NCBI GenBank assembly: GCA_015068365.1
Contig: SVKR01000153.1
Location: 1 to 47,923 of the forward strand
Reading direction: 5' to 3'
DNA: 47,923 nt
Source: Oscillospiraceae bacterium
GTDB taxonomy: Bacteria > Bacillota > Clostridia > Oscillospirales > Oscillospiraceae
Positions 1 through 8,329 of the stretch are shown here, in pieces. The notes beneath the pieces were generated by a model. It ran no database searches, had not been told where the DNA came from, and saw only the letters and a program-made list of their open reading frames with translations. Every line of letters begins with the position of its first letter. The first letter of the stretch is position 1. The position numbers and the translations under genes were made by a program.

Positions 1-858
1 AAAGCTTTCGTCCGCGTCGACCGCCGCACCATCCATCTGTGTCTGCAGCTCGGTCAGTCGCTGCTCCAGGTCGCCGATCCCGGTACGCACCTGTTCGCCC
101 AGCTCCTCCGCCGGGGCTTCAAGCTGGCCGAACAATCCGGAGGCCAGCATCCGGCCGAACTGGGCCTGCTGCTGTTGCAGCACCGCCTGGCCGTCATCTA
201 CACGCTGCTGTGCCTCATCCAGCACCGCTCTGGCGTCCGCCAGGGCGCTGCTGGCCTGTTCCAGAATTTTGTTATTCAGCGCGTCGATCTTTTCCCCGTT
301 CAGATCGACCTGAATCGATTTTTCCACCATGCCCACCGCAGTGACATTGGCCACGCCGTTCTGGCGCTGAAACGCGGGCATGACTTTGCTGTCAACATAC
401 TCCGAGAGTGCGAAGATGTCGTCTCCGCTCCGGCTGACAGCGACATACATGGTGGCGATCATGTTCATTCCCAGCTCCAGAATGCTGGGCGTGCCGCAGA
501 CGTCCGGCAGGGAAACGGCCACCTGATTGACCGCACTGGAGACGTTGACGAGAGCGCTGTCCATATTCGTGTCGCTGACGAACTGCACCTGCACCATGGA
601 GTAGTTCTCTGCACTGACAGAGTGGATGCTCTCGACATTTTTGATGACGCCGAGGGCCTCCTCCATGGGAGCGCTGACTTCGCTTTCCACCTTTTCCGGG
701 CTGGCACCGGGATAGGGGGTGATGACCATCAGATAGGGCAGACTCATCTCCGGCAGAAGATCCATGGTCATTTTCAGCATGGACACAATGCCGAGCGCCA
801 GAATGACGATCACCGCAACAAGGACCGTAAATGGTTTTTTTACACTAATTTTTTCCAT
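1..858 (-). CDS. RND-family efflux transporter permease, N-terminal part (gene runs off the left edge)
   Basis: Visible are 286 codons from an ATG at 858, with no stop before the window edge. The first membrane helix is at about residues 9-29, followed by the RND signature region around DLLPEMSLPYL and the phrase PYPGASPEKVE, which is typical of the start of the periplasmic/porter domain in HAE1/SwrC-like pumps. Further on, around residue 215 to the edge, there is a Q-, L-, A- and E-rich stretch that reads as a coiled-coil insertion; such insertions occur in Gram-positive RND pumps. The family exports lipophilic compounds or drugs by proton antiport. The SD (GGAG) lies about 20 bases upstream of the ATG, so a later start is possible. 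Substrate cannot be told from this fragment. Confidence 0.85.
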   Translation of the reverse strand, partial: MEKISVKKPFTVLVAVIVILALGIVSMLKMTMDLLPEMSLPYLMVITPYPGASPEKVESEVSAPMEEALGVIKNVESIHSVSAENYSMVQVQFVSDTNMDSALVNVSSAVNQVAVSLPDVCGTPSILELGMNMIATMYVAVSRSGDDIFALSEYVDSKVMPAFQRQNGVANVTAVGMVEKSIQVDLNGEKIDALNNKILEQASSALADARAVLDEAQQRVDDGQAVLQQQQAQFGRMLASGLFGQLEAPAEELGEQVRTGIGDLEQRLTELQTQMDGAAVDADESF

Positions 859-971
859 ATAAAAGCAAAAACTGTACTTCTCCAATAACCACACATTATT
901 TATAGCACAAAACCGCAGCATGTAAATGAACAATTTTTGAATTTAGAGCAAAAATGTTCTGCAGAGCACTA

Positions 972-1000
972 TTGTCTTTGTAAAGGGCGTGTGTTATAAT
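972..1000 (+). promoter_or_regulatory. SigA-type promoter for the glycyl radical enzyme
   Basis: TTGTCT at 972-977 and TATAAT at 995-1000 are separated by 17 bases. It lies about 58 bases upstream of the glycyl radical enzyme start in a 199-base gap without genes, the rest of which is AT-rich and holds nothing else I recognise. Confidence 0.7.
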
Positions 1001-1057
1001 ACATTAGATTCATAAAATAGCATTTTCTTATAAGCGACTATGGAAGGGGGAGACACC

Positions 1058-3520
1058 TTGTACACTTTCAAGCCCTACACCGCCCGTGTGGCCCGGCTCC
1101 GGGACGCGGTTCGGGACAGACTGATGGTTGCGGACGCGGAAAAAGCGCGGCTGCAGCTTGAGGCAAAGAAAAAATACATCAAGTATCCGCCCATGCTCCA
1201 GAAGCCCTACATCTCGCTCTACGTGCTGGAGCGGATGCCGCTGAACATCCAGGAGGATGAATACTTTTTCGGCGGCATGGGCAACCGCGGCTGGGGCGGA
1301 GCCAACACCGGCGGCGCCGGGACCATGTGGCTGAGTGTTGACATCGAGAACACCTGGCCCATCATGGCCGACGGACTGCATCACGCGCCGGACGACGACC
1401 CGTTCTATTCCCACCAGAAAATGGCCATCTCGCCCGAGGACATCAAGGAACTGCGCGCCATTGCGAAGGAGCGCGCGGAGATCGAGGGCGACTTTACCTG
1501 CCCGGACTGGCTGCCGGACGGCGTGCAGGAGCTGTTTGCCCTGCAGGCCAATCCTTCCGGAAAAATCGGCGGCTGGCCCATCTATCTCCCGCCCGGACAC
1601 CTCACGCCCGGCTACCAGAACATCATCAAGCGCGGCTACGGCGCCATCCGCAAGCAGGCGCAGGATTGGCTGGACGCCCATGAAGGCAATATCATGGGCG
1701 ACGACATCGGCAAGTACATGTTCTACAAGGCCGCCACCGTTGCCTGTGACGGCGCCATCGTCCTGACCCGCCGCTATGCCAAGCTGGCACGCGAGCTGGC
1801 GGAAAAGGCAACAGACCCGGCGAAGAAGGAAGAATACCTCAGCCGCGCCGACAGCCTGGAATGGATCGCGACGGAAACGCCCCGCACCTTCTGGGAAGCC
1901 TGCCAGATGGCGATGATGTACGACGTGTTCCTGAAGGCGGAAAATGACCCCGGCGTCATCAGCATGGGCCGCTTTGATCAGTACACCTGGCCCTTCCTGA
2001 AAGCGGACCTCGAAGCCGGCAGGATCACTCTGGATGAGGCCCAGGAGCTGGTGGACGGCTTCTTCCTCAAGATCAACACCTTCTATGGCGGCGGCCTCGG
2101 CAAGACCGCGCAGACCGCCGGCATCGGCAACTCTTTCCAGCACACCACCATCGGCGGCACCGACCCCATCACCGGGGAGGACGCCGTCAACCCGGTGAGC
2201 TATATGGTGCTGGAGACCATGGCCCGTCTTGACCTGCACGACCCCACCATTTCGCTGCGCGTGACGAAAAACACGCCGAAGGAGATGTGGGACTGCGCCA
2301 TCGCTGCGGCCACCCGCGTCGGCGGCCTGCCCCTGCTGCAAAATGACGAGGTCATCATCCCCGCCATTATGAAGGAGCTGGGCTTCTCGCTGGAGGATGC
2401 GCGCAACTTCGCCTTTATCGGCTGCCAGGAGATCACCGGCTTCGGCAATGACTATCCCGCGCCCAATGGCTCCGCCATGGGCCACAACGGCATCTTCTGG
2501 GCCATCGCGCTGGTCATGGCCATCAACAACGGCATCAACCCCATCAACGGCGCCCAGTGCCCGGAAAAGGTCCGCTCCGGTTATCTTACGGATATGGAGT
2601 CCATGGACGATGTCCGCGCCGCGTTTGAAAAGATCTGCAAATGGATGCTGACCTGGTCCGCCTCGCTGAACAATCTGACGGAGCATGAGTATCCGCGCCT
2701 GTTCCCGTTCCCGAACCTCTCCATCTCCACGGAGGGCTGCATGGAATCCGGCAAGGACGTCAGTGAGGGCGGCGCGAAGTACAACAGCTACGGCGGCACC
2801 GCCACCGGCCTTGCCACCACCGCCGACAGCCTGACGGCGCTGAAGTACATCGTCTACGATAAGAAAATCGCCACCCGTGAAGAGTTCCTGCAGGCCATCC
2901 TGGACAACTGGGAGGGCCATGAGGATCTGCGGCAGATCGTCCAGCACCAGGTCCCGCATTACGGCAACAACGATCCCTATGCCGACGTGGAAATGACCTA
3001 TTTGATGGATCTGTACTACAACATCACCCGCGCCTTCTCCACCTGCCGCTGCAAGACCTACAAATGTGGCACATTCGGCGCGTCTGACCATGTGGTGCAG
3101 GGCGAGATCACCTGGGCCACCCCGGACGGCCGCAAGACCGGCGACCCCATCGCCGACGCCTCCAGCCCCTGCCAGGGGCGCGACGTCTGCGGGCCCACCG
3201 CTGTGTTCAACTCTGCCACGAAATTTGAACACGGCCACTTCATGGACGGCATGGCGCTGAATCTGAAGATCCATCCCACCTCGCTGAAGCGGGATGACGG
3301 CATCACGAAGCTGGCAGACATGACCAAGACCTATTTCGACCAGGGCGGCATGGAGATCCAGTACAACGTCGTGGACGCCGAAACGCTGCGCAAGGCGCAG
3401 GAGCACCCGGAGGATTACCATAATCTGGTGGTGCGCATCGCAGGCTTCTCCGCTTACTTTGTGGATATGACGCCGGAGATGCAAAACGACATTATTGTGC
3501 GGGCAGAACACAAGGTGTAA
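1058..3520 (+). CDS. Glycyl radical enzyme (pyruvate formate-lyase-like), substrate unknown
   Basis: A glycyl radical enzyme of 820 residues, about the usual length. The C-terminal glycyl radical loop reads VRIAGFSAYF with the radical glycine at residue 796. The thiyl-radical cysteine is C456 in GCQE, so Cys and the general-base Glu (E458) keep the C-x-E arrangement seen in dehydratase and lyase types, but with Q where V is common. It is not pyruvate formate-lyase itself, which has adjacent Cys-Cys. Start choice: an ATG at 1040 is in frame, but the SD GGAAGGGGGAG lies inside that extension, 5 bases before TTG at 1058, so TTG is preferred. No radical-SAM activase lies beside it, which is unusual. 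It stands alone between its own promoter and a strong terminator. Substrate is unknown. Confidence 0.93.
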   Translation: MYTFKPYTARVARLRDAVRDRLMVADAEKARLQLEAKKKYIKYPPMLQKPYISLYVLERMPLNIQEDEYFFGGMGNRGWGGANTGGAGTMWLSVDIENTWPIMADGLHHAPDDDPFYSHQKMAISPEDIKELRAIAKERAEIEGDFTCPDWLPDGVQELFALQANPSGKIGGWPIYLPPGHLTPGYQNIIKRGYGAIRKQAQDWLDAHEGNIMGDDIGKYMFYKAATVACDGAIVLTRRYAKLARELAEKATDPAKKEEYLSRADSLEWIATETPRTFWEACQMAMMYDVFLKAENDPGVISMGRFDQYTWPFLKADLEAGRITLDEAQELVDGFFLKINTFYGGGLGKTAQTAGIGNSFQHTTIGGTDPITGEDAVNPVSYMVLETMARLDLHDPTISLRVTKNTPKEMWDCAIAAATRVGGLPLLQNDEVIIPAIMKELGFSLEDARNFAFIGCQEITGFGNDYPAPNGSAMGHNGIFWAIALVMAINNGINPINGAQCPEKVRSGYLTDMESMDDVRAAFEKICKWMLTWSASLNNLTEHEYPRLFPFPNLSISTEGCMESGKDVSEGGAKYNSYGGTATGLATTADSLTALKYIVYDKKIATREEFLQAILDNWEGHEDLRQIVQHQVPHYGNNDPYADVEMTYLMDLYYNITRAFSTCRCKTYKCGTFGASDHVVQGEITWATPDGRKTGDPIADASSPCQGRDVCGPTAVFNSATKFEHGHFMDGMALNLKIHPTSLKRDDGITKLADMTKTYFDQGGMEIQYNVVDAETLRKAQEHPEDYHNLVVRIAGFSAYFVDMTPEMQNDIIVRAEHKV

Positions 3521-3542
3521 TTCTTCCGATTATCACGGCCAA

Positions 3543-3574
3543 GGCCCGCAGATCTTATCTGCGGGCCATTTTTT
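3543..3574 (+). terminator. Rho-independent terminator after the glycyl radical enzyme
   Basis: Perfect 11-bp stem (GGCCCGCAGAT and its complement) with a 3-base loop, followed by six T residues. Confidence 0.92.
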
Positions 3575-3605
3575 GGAAATCCATCGGATTTTGCCGTCCA
3601 ATTAC

Positions 3606-3634
3606 TTGCAAATCATCCCAAAAACAGATAAAAT
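3606..3634 (+). promoter_or_regulatory. SigA-type promoter for the diguanylate cyclase
   Basis: TTGCAA at 3606-3611 and TAAAAT at 3629-3634 with a 17-base spacer, 33 bases before the gene start. Confidence 0.65.
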
Positions 3635-3666
3635 AAGCGTAAGAATCGTTGAACGGAGGTGCCGGA

Positions 3667-5097
3667 ATGGGGGAGAACAAGTCACTCTGCCCGGCGACAG
3701 AAGAGAATAAGCACCTCGCTTTTCAGTCCATGGTCGACCTTTTGGCAAAGCCCTGTGCAATTCTCTCCGTGGAAAAAGGGCCCAACGAAACCGCGGGCGT
3801 GATCCGCATCGTGTGCGCCAACCGGGAGTATAAAGATTCTTTCGGCGACCGGTATCATGACAACATTCCCTATGACGAACTGGTGCCGAAGGTGCTGCGC
3901 TTTGAGAACTCCTGCTATCGCTGCGCGATCCAGCACCAGCAGATCCATAATTACACCCAGACGCAGGCCGACGGCGTATGGACGGACCAGCAGCTGATCC
4001 CGCTTTATTCCGACCGCGAAGATCTGGGCTACTGTCAGTTCATTCTGGAGCTTTCGGAGACCCTGGACCGCAATCGGATGAGCGCCGTATCCATCCGTAC
4101 GGCCTCCGCAGTGCTGCGCTCCGCCATCACTCTGCTCGGCACCGACGATCTGAAAGACCGCGTCGGCAGGGTGCTGTCTGACATTCTGGAGCTGAGTGAA
4201 TCCTTCTCCGTCCGCGTCCTTCTGGTCGATCACGAGAACAAGCGGGCCATCAATTACTGTGACCGCCTGGCGATCGAGATCCCGGAAGATTTCGTCCCGC
4301 CGGACGGGAATAAGAACGGCGACCGCATCAGCTATGATCTGCTCTGCTCCTGGGAGGGCACCATCGGCGACAATATGATGCTGACCATCACGACCAAGGA
4401 GGAGATGGATGAGCTGGCCCGCCGCAACCCGGCCTGGGCGGCGTCCATGCGGCCCTATGGTGTGACCACGCTTGTGCTGATCCCGCTGCGGCATGACCGG
4501 GAGATTATCGGGTATCTCTATTTTTGCAATTTCAATCCCGATAAAATCGAAGAACTGCGCGAACTGGCCGAGCTCATGAGCTTTTTCCTCGGCACGGAAA
4601 TATATAACGAGATCCTTTTGGAACGGCTCAATGAAATGAGCCATACCGACGCACTGACCGGACTGAACAACCGCAACGCCATGATCCAGCGGTCAAAGCT
4701 GCTGTCCCAGAGCCCGGAGCATCCGCCTTTCGGCATCATCAACCTCGATCTCAACGGGCTGAAGACGGTCAATGACGATCTGGGACACGATGCGGGAGAT
4801 CAACTGCTCATTACCGCGGCGGAAATCCTGAAAAAATATTTCTATCTCGGTGACCTTTACCGCACCGGCGGAGATGAGTTTATCGTCATCGCCACGGGCA
4901 TTTCACGGGAGGCGTTCGACAGGAAGGTGCAGCGTCTGCGGCAGGCCACGGAGAAGGAGAGCAAGGTCAGCTTTGCCATCGGGACATTCTGGTCTGACGG
5001 CACTACGGACATCAACACGGCCTTCCGCCAGGCGGATGAGACCATGTATGAGGATAAAAAGGCCTACTACGCCGCGCACCCGGAGCAGCGGCGCTGA
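3667..5097 (+). CDS. Diguanylate cyclase with N-terminal sensor domains (GGDEF)
   Basis: Makes cyclic di-GMP from two GTP. The C-terminal third carries an intact GGDEF active-site motif at residues 401-405, preceded by the typical LTGLNNRNAM and LDLNGLKTVND segments. The inhibitory RxxD I-site is not present in the usual place before GGDEF, so product feedback may be absent. The N-terminal 300 residues look like a PAS-like domain followed by a GAF-like domain; no membrane helix is seen, so the protein is probably cytosolic. The ATG at 3667 is chosen because GGAGGTG ends 6 bases before it; an in-frame TTG at 3649 lies upstream of that SD. It is a single-gene unit between its own promoter and terminator. 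The signal sensed is unknown. Confidence 0.93.
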   Translation: MGENKSLCPATEENKHLAFQSMVDLLAKPCAILSVEKGPNETAGVIRIVCANREYKDSFGDRYHDNIPYDELVPKVLRFENSCYRCAIQHQQIHNYTQTQADGVWTDQQLIPLYSDREDLGYCQFILELSETLDRNRMSAVSIRTASAVLRSAITLLGTDDLKDRVGRVLSDILELSESFSVRVLLVDHENKRAINYCDRLAIEIPEDFVPPDGNKNGDRISYDLLCSWEGTIGDNMMLTITTKEEMDELARRNPAWAASMRPYGVTTLVLIPLRHDREIIGYLYFCNFNPDKIEELRELAELMSFFLGTEIYNEILLERLNEMSHTDALTGLNNRNAMIQRSKLLSQSPEHPPFGIINLDLNGLKTVNDDLGHDAGDQLLITAAEILKKYFYLGDLYRTGGDEFIVIATGISREAFDRKVQRLRQATEKESKVSFAIGTFWSDGTTDINTAFRQADETMYEDKKAYYAAHPEQRR

Positions 5098-5115
5098 CGA
5101 CATGAAGAAAGGGAA

Positions 5116-5145
5116 ACGTCCTGCCAGGCTTGGCAGGACGTTTTT
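5116..5145 (+). terminator. Rho-independent terminator, diguanylate cyclase
   Basis: Perfect 11-bp stem (ACGTCCTGCCA and complement) with a 4-base loop, then TTTTT. It lies between convergent genes. Confidence 0.9.
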
Positions 5146-5163
5146 GTATGTCGCATGTCGCTT

Positions 5164-5835
5164 TCAGTTGAAAAACTCGCCGTGGCGGATCAGCTTTCCC
5201 GGCTGTGCCACCAAAAACTGTTCATCCCACTGCCCGGTCAGCAGCTTTTCCAGAAGGTGCAGCCCGCCCTCGGCATAGCCGAGCTCAGCGCCGATCTGAT
5301 CGGCCTCCTCCTGGGCGGCCGCCACATATTCCTCGCTGTAGCAGTCGTTCAGCCCGGTGTCGATGATGTCCATGTGCTTATAGGAATCATACATCATGTG
5401 AAACAAAAAGTCCGGGTCGAGGTTCCGCAGCTCCGGGTCCAGCTTGTACTGGTCACGGTAAAGCGTCAGCGCCGAAAAGTCCTTCGGGTCATTCTCAAAG
5501 AGATAGAGGTGGCCCGGCTCCTTCCGGTTCGGGCAATAGCGGTCGTCCGTGTGCAGCAGCAGCGACACACAGTCGTCCACGCGCGGGATCACCACCTTGC
5601 GGTCAAAGCGCACTTGCTCCCATGCGCCGCCGCAGAACCCCATCGCGACCAGCACGGTTTCCACCTCCGGCGGCAGCGCTTCGATGCGCTTCAGGATCGT
5701 AAGGCGCATGTTTTGCGGCTCTGCATGCTCGCTGCGGTCCAGTTCCACGATGGGGTAACTGACGCCGCAGCGCTCCTGCGCCGCAAGGACAAAGGGCGTC
5801 AGGGATGAGCAGGAGAGGATCACTGTGTTCTGCAA
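5164..5835 (-). CDS. DUF1638-type protein, last gene of the tungstate transporter operon
   Basis: 223 residues, cytosolic, with no membrane helix. Features resembling DUF1638 are CGGAW, RVDDCVSLLLH and a C-terminal GQWDEQFLV. From memory, DUF1638 proteins often sit near corrinoid methyltransferase genes; the biochemical role is unknown. The start is probably TTG at 5835: AAAGGAG ends 8 bases before it, whereas the longer open frame reaching 5973 overlaps the ATPase gene. It follows tupC by 16 bases and is probably co-transcribed. The pairing with a tungstate importer hints at a link to a metal-containing redox or methyl-transfer enzyme, but that is inference. Confidence 0.75.
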   Translation of the reverse strand: MQNTVILSCSSLTPFVLAAQERCGVSYPIVELDRSEHAEPQNMRLTILKRIEALPPEVETVLVAMGFCGGAWEQVRFDRKVVIPRVDDCVSLLLHTDDRYCPNRKEPGHLYLFENDPKDFSALTLYRDQYKLDPELRNLDPDFLFHMMYDSYKHMDIIDTGLNDCYSEEYVAAAQEEADQIGAELGYAEGGLHLLEKLLTGQWDEQFLVAQPGKLIRHGEFFN

Positions 5836-5851
5836 GGTGCAAGCTCCTTTC

Positions 5852-6505
5852 TTATCGCCCGAAAAACGCGAGAAATCGCCGCAGCTCCTCCGTGCCGGGC
5901 GCCGTGAGCACCCGCTGCGCATTGCCTGTTTCCACAACGCGTCCGTCATTGAGGAACATAAGATCGTCCGCAATGCGCTCTGCCTGGGAAATGCTGTGGG
6001 TGATGAGCAGTACCGCGCAGCCCGTTTCCCGGCGATAGTCGGAAATCAGCTGCTCGGCAGCCAGGGTAGACTCCATGTCCATCGCGGCGCAGGGCTCATC
6101 CAGCAGCAGCAGCGCATACTTCGCCATCAAAAGTCTTGCCAACGCCATCTTCGCGCGTTCACCGCCGGAAAGCGCACGCGCCGGCTGACCGGCAAGTGCG
6201 TCCAGATGCAGCGCGTTCATCAGAGAGTGCGCCCTGGACGCATCGCCGCCGTTGAGCAGGAGGTTTTGCAGCGTGCCCATGCGAAAGGCATAGCAGCTCT
6301 GCGGCAGATAGCCGGCGCGGCAGCCGGGCAGGGGACTGCCCCCGCCATCCGGCGGCTCGATTCCGGCCAGAACGCGGGCCAGCGTACTTTTCCCGCTGCC
6401 GTTCGCGCCGATCACCGCTGTGATCCGGCCCTCCGCCAGCTCCAGCGCGGGACAGTCCAGCACGGTTTTCCCGTCAAAACTCTTTCTGAATGCAGCAGGT
6501 TTCAT
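5852..6505 (-). CDS. tupC: Tungstate ABC transporter, ATP-binding protein
   Basis: 217-residue ABC ATPase that powers tungstate uptake through TupB. It has Walker A GANGSGKST at residues 33-41, signature LSGGE at 112-116, Walker B LLLLDEP ending at 138, and an H-loop (LLITHS). The start is ATG at 6505 with AGGAGG upstream; it overlaps the permease stop as ATGA, so the two are translationally coupled. The tungstate assignment rests on the neighbouring TupA and TupB. Molybdate as a second substrate is possible. Confidence 0.88.
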   Translation of the reverse strand: MKPAAFRKSFDGKTVLDCPALELAEGRITAVIGANGSGKSTLARVLAGIEPPDGGGSPLPGCRAGYLPQSCYAFRMGTLQNLLLNGGDASRAHSLMNALHLDALAGQPARALSGGERAKMALARLLMAKYALLLLDEPCAAMDMESTLAAEQLISDYRRETGCAVLLITHSISQAERIADDLMFLNDGRVVETGNAQRVLTAPGTEELRRFLAFFGR

Positions 6506-7188
6506 CGGCTCAGCCTCCTTTGCAGGAGACTGAGGGCGGCGTTCACCAGCAGGGAAAGGCACATGAGGATCAGCCCCAGGGCGATGCCGAGGGAAAAATT
6601 ACCACGGTTGGTGTACTGCATGATGGCGGTGGTCATGACATTGGTTTTCCATGCAATGGCGCCGCCCACCATGGACACTGCGCCGACCTCCGCGATCGCC
6701 CTTGAAAATGCCAGCAGATAGGCGGAGAGAATCGGATAAACACACTCGTTCATCAGCAGCAGAAAGCGCTTCCCGGCGCCGAAGCCAAGTCCTCTGGCCG
6801 TTTCTCTCAGAGCGGGAGCGATCTCATAGACATAGGTCTCCATGCTGCCGATCACAATGGGAGTGATCAGCACGACCTGCGCCAGCACCATGACCGGAAC
6901 CGTGAACAGTAGATGCAGATGCCGAAACGGCCCGACGCCGGAAAACAGCAGGTAGAACAGCAAGCCGCAGACCACCGGCGGCATCCCCGTGAGGGTGCGG
7001 TTCAGCACCACCAGCACAGCCCGGCCGCGAAAGCGGCATGCCCCGAGCCAGATGCCGATGGGCACGCCCAGCAGCAGCGCGATGACGGAGCTGGTAAGGC
7101 TGACTCTGGCCGTGGTCAGGAGAATACTGAGCAATTCCCGATCCGCTGAAAGGATCAGCGCAGCGGCCTTTTCCAGGGACGCGCCCAT
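6502..7188 (-). CDS. tupB: Tungstate ABC transporter, permease
   Basis: 228-residue membrane permease with about five helices and the cytoplasmic EAA-like loop (ALRETARGLGFG) that contacts the ATPase. The segments RAIAEVGAVSMVGG and TTARVSLTSS resemble TupB/CysT-type permeases. It starts directly after the tupA stop (TAATATG spacing) and overlaps tupC by 4 bases. It carries the oxyanion across the membrane after delivery by TupA. Confidence 0.88.
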   Translation of the reverse strand: MGASLEKAAALILSADRELLSILLTTARVSLTSSVIALLLGVPIGIWLGACRFRGRAVLVVLNRTLTGMPPVVCGLLFYLLFSGVGPFRHLHLLFTVPVMVLAQVVLITPIVIGSMETYVYEIAPALRETARGLGFGAGKRFLLLMNECVYPILSAYLLAFSRAIAEVGAVSMVGGAIAWKTNVMTTAIMQYTNRGNFSLGIALGLILMCLSLLVNAALSLLQRRLSR

Positions 7189-7189
7189 A

Positions 7190-8173
7190 TTACATCACGC
7201 CGCCGTTGGCTGAAAAGGTGAGGAACGTGGCCTTGTCCGTCAGAATATAGGCGTGCAGTTCCTCCGCCATCACCAGACAGGCGCCCATGCCGGCGTTGGC
7301 GGAGATGTACCAGTCGCCGTAGTCGGCAAAGCTCTCCGCCTCGGCGGTGATGCCCAGCGCCTCCGGCCAGAGGGCAAGCTCCTTGCTGTGCGTGCCGGAG
7401 CCGTCGCCGCGGGAGATGAAGGGATACTTGCCCTCCGCGATGCTGCGGAACGCCTCCAGAACGTCGGCGGCGTCTTTCACGCCCGCCGGGTCGTCCGACG
7501 GCCCGCACAGCACAAAGTAATTGTACATATAGCTCATGCGTTCGCTCGGCATTCCCTCAAGCACATAAGCGAAGCCGTCCGCCACAAAAGCCTCCTCCTG
7601 CTTTTTGGCATGGACGAGGATCAGATCGGCATTGCCCATCTTTGCGTTGGCAATGGCCTTGCCGGTGCCGGCGGAGTAGACCTCCGTCTCATAGCCGTAT
7701 TCCGATTCAAACTTCGGCAGAAGATAGCCCAAAAGCCCGGAATCGTTCACGGAGGTGGTGGTGGAGAGGCGGATGCGGCGGGTTTCTTCCGTCGCCTGGG
7801 GGATCTCCGCCGTGGAGACCGGGCGGTCATCCTTCAGATAAAACAGATGCTCGCCGTAATCCGCGACCCCGTAATCGGCGGCCAGCGCTTCACCCTCCTC
7901 GGAGAGCAGCCAGTTGATCAGCGCCGCAGCGCCGGCGGTGTTCAGTGCGACATCCGTCACCGGCGCGCCGTCGGCATTCACAAACGGGGCGTCCGGATTC
8001 ACCGCCAGAAGCGTATAGGTGTTGATCATGTTGTCATCTGCTTCCTTGAGGATGCAGGTGTCCGGAATGTTTGCGTCCGCTTCCGTCGCGGCGGGAGCGG
8101 ACTGCCTGCCCCCGCAGGCGCACAGCGCAAGCAGCATCACCAGGGCGAGGAGCAGCGATACGGTCTTTTTCAT
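7190..8173 (-). CDS. tupA: Tungstate-binding lipoprotein TupA, apparently circularly permuted
   Basis: 327 residues. A lipoprotein signal peptide ends at C20 (LCAC). The anion-binding start of normal TupA, RLSTTTSVNDSGLL, does not follow the signal but begins near residue 135. Residues 39-114 instead hold what is normally the C-terminal part of TupA: a strand and helix reading ILKEADDNMINTYTLLAVNP, then AAALINWLLSEEGE and YGEHLF. The protein then stops straight after LTDKATFLTF, where that part would usually follow. Each segment occurs once, so this fits a circular permutation rather than a duplication. The ATG at 8173 has CGGAGG upstream. It probably binds tungstate outside the cell for TupBC. 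The permutation is my reading against the family pattern from memory and needs alignment. Confidence 0.85.
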   Translation of the reverse strand: MKKTVSLLLALVMLLALCACGGRQSAPAATEADANIPDTCILKEADDNMINTYTLLAVNPDAPFVNADGAPVTDVALNTAGAAALINWLLSEEGEALAADYGVADYGEHLFYLKDDRPVSTAEIPQATEETRRIRLSTTTSVNDSGLLGYLLPKFESEYGYETEVYSAGTGKAIANAKMGNADLILVHAKKQEEAFVADGFAYVLEGMPSERMSYMYNYFVLCGPSDDPAGVKDAADVLEAFRSIAEGKYPFISRGDGSGTHSKELALWPEALGITAEAESFADYGDWYISANAGMGACLVMAEELHAYILTDKATFLTFSANGGVM

Positions 8174-8217
8174 TTGGTTGCCTCCGTTATCTGTTTTTTC
8201 TGATTCAAAACAAAAGC

Positions 8218-8246
8218 AGTATAGCATCCGCCTGCTTTATTTGCAA
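8218..8246 (-). promoter_or_regulatory. Promoter of the tupABC operon with an operator-like dyad
   Basis: On the minus strand TTGCAA (8246-8241) and TATACT (8223-8218) are 17 bases apart, with a TGC extended -10. A dyad AAAGCAG-N12-CTGCTTT at 8213-8238 covers the -10 and much of the spacer, which is where a repressor would sit. The leader to the ATG is only about 40 bases, too short for a molybdenum-cofactor riboswitch. Confidence 0.65.
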
Positions 8247-8259
8247 TCCGTTTTCCTCC

Positions 8260-8288
8260 TTGCGTATTATGGCCGGGGGGTGTAGAAT
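8260..8288 (+). promoter_or_regulatory. SigA-type promoter for the K+ channel-like gene
   Basis: TTGCGT at 8260-8265 and TAGAAT at 8283-8288 with a 17-base spacer; divergent from the tup promoter. Confidence 0.55.
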
Positions 8289-8329
8289 ACATAAAAAACC
8301 AGTTCACCGGCGGTTTTGGGGAAATGCCT

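Noticed and set aside
1028..3511. Long antisense open frame of over 800 codons opposite the glycyl radical enzyme
   Set aside because: It arises from the GC-rich codon use of the real gene; its product has no recognisable domain and no SD, while the sense strand encodes a full enzyme with all motifs. The same applies to other long antisense frames, for example opposite the ABC-F, DapA, Asd, RuvB, SpoIVA and RadA genes.
8174..8217. Molybdenum/tungsten cofactor riboswitch ahead of tupA
   Set aside because: The predicted leader is only about 40 bases, too short for that riboswitch; an operator-type dyad is a better explanation.
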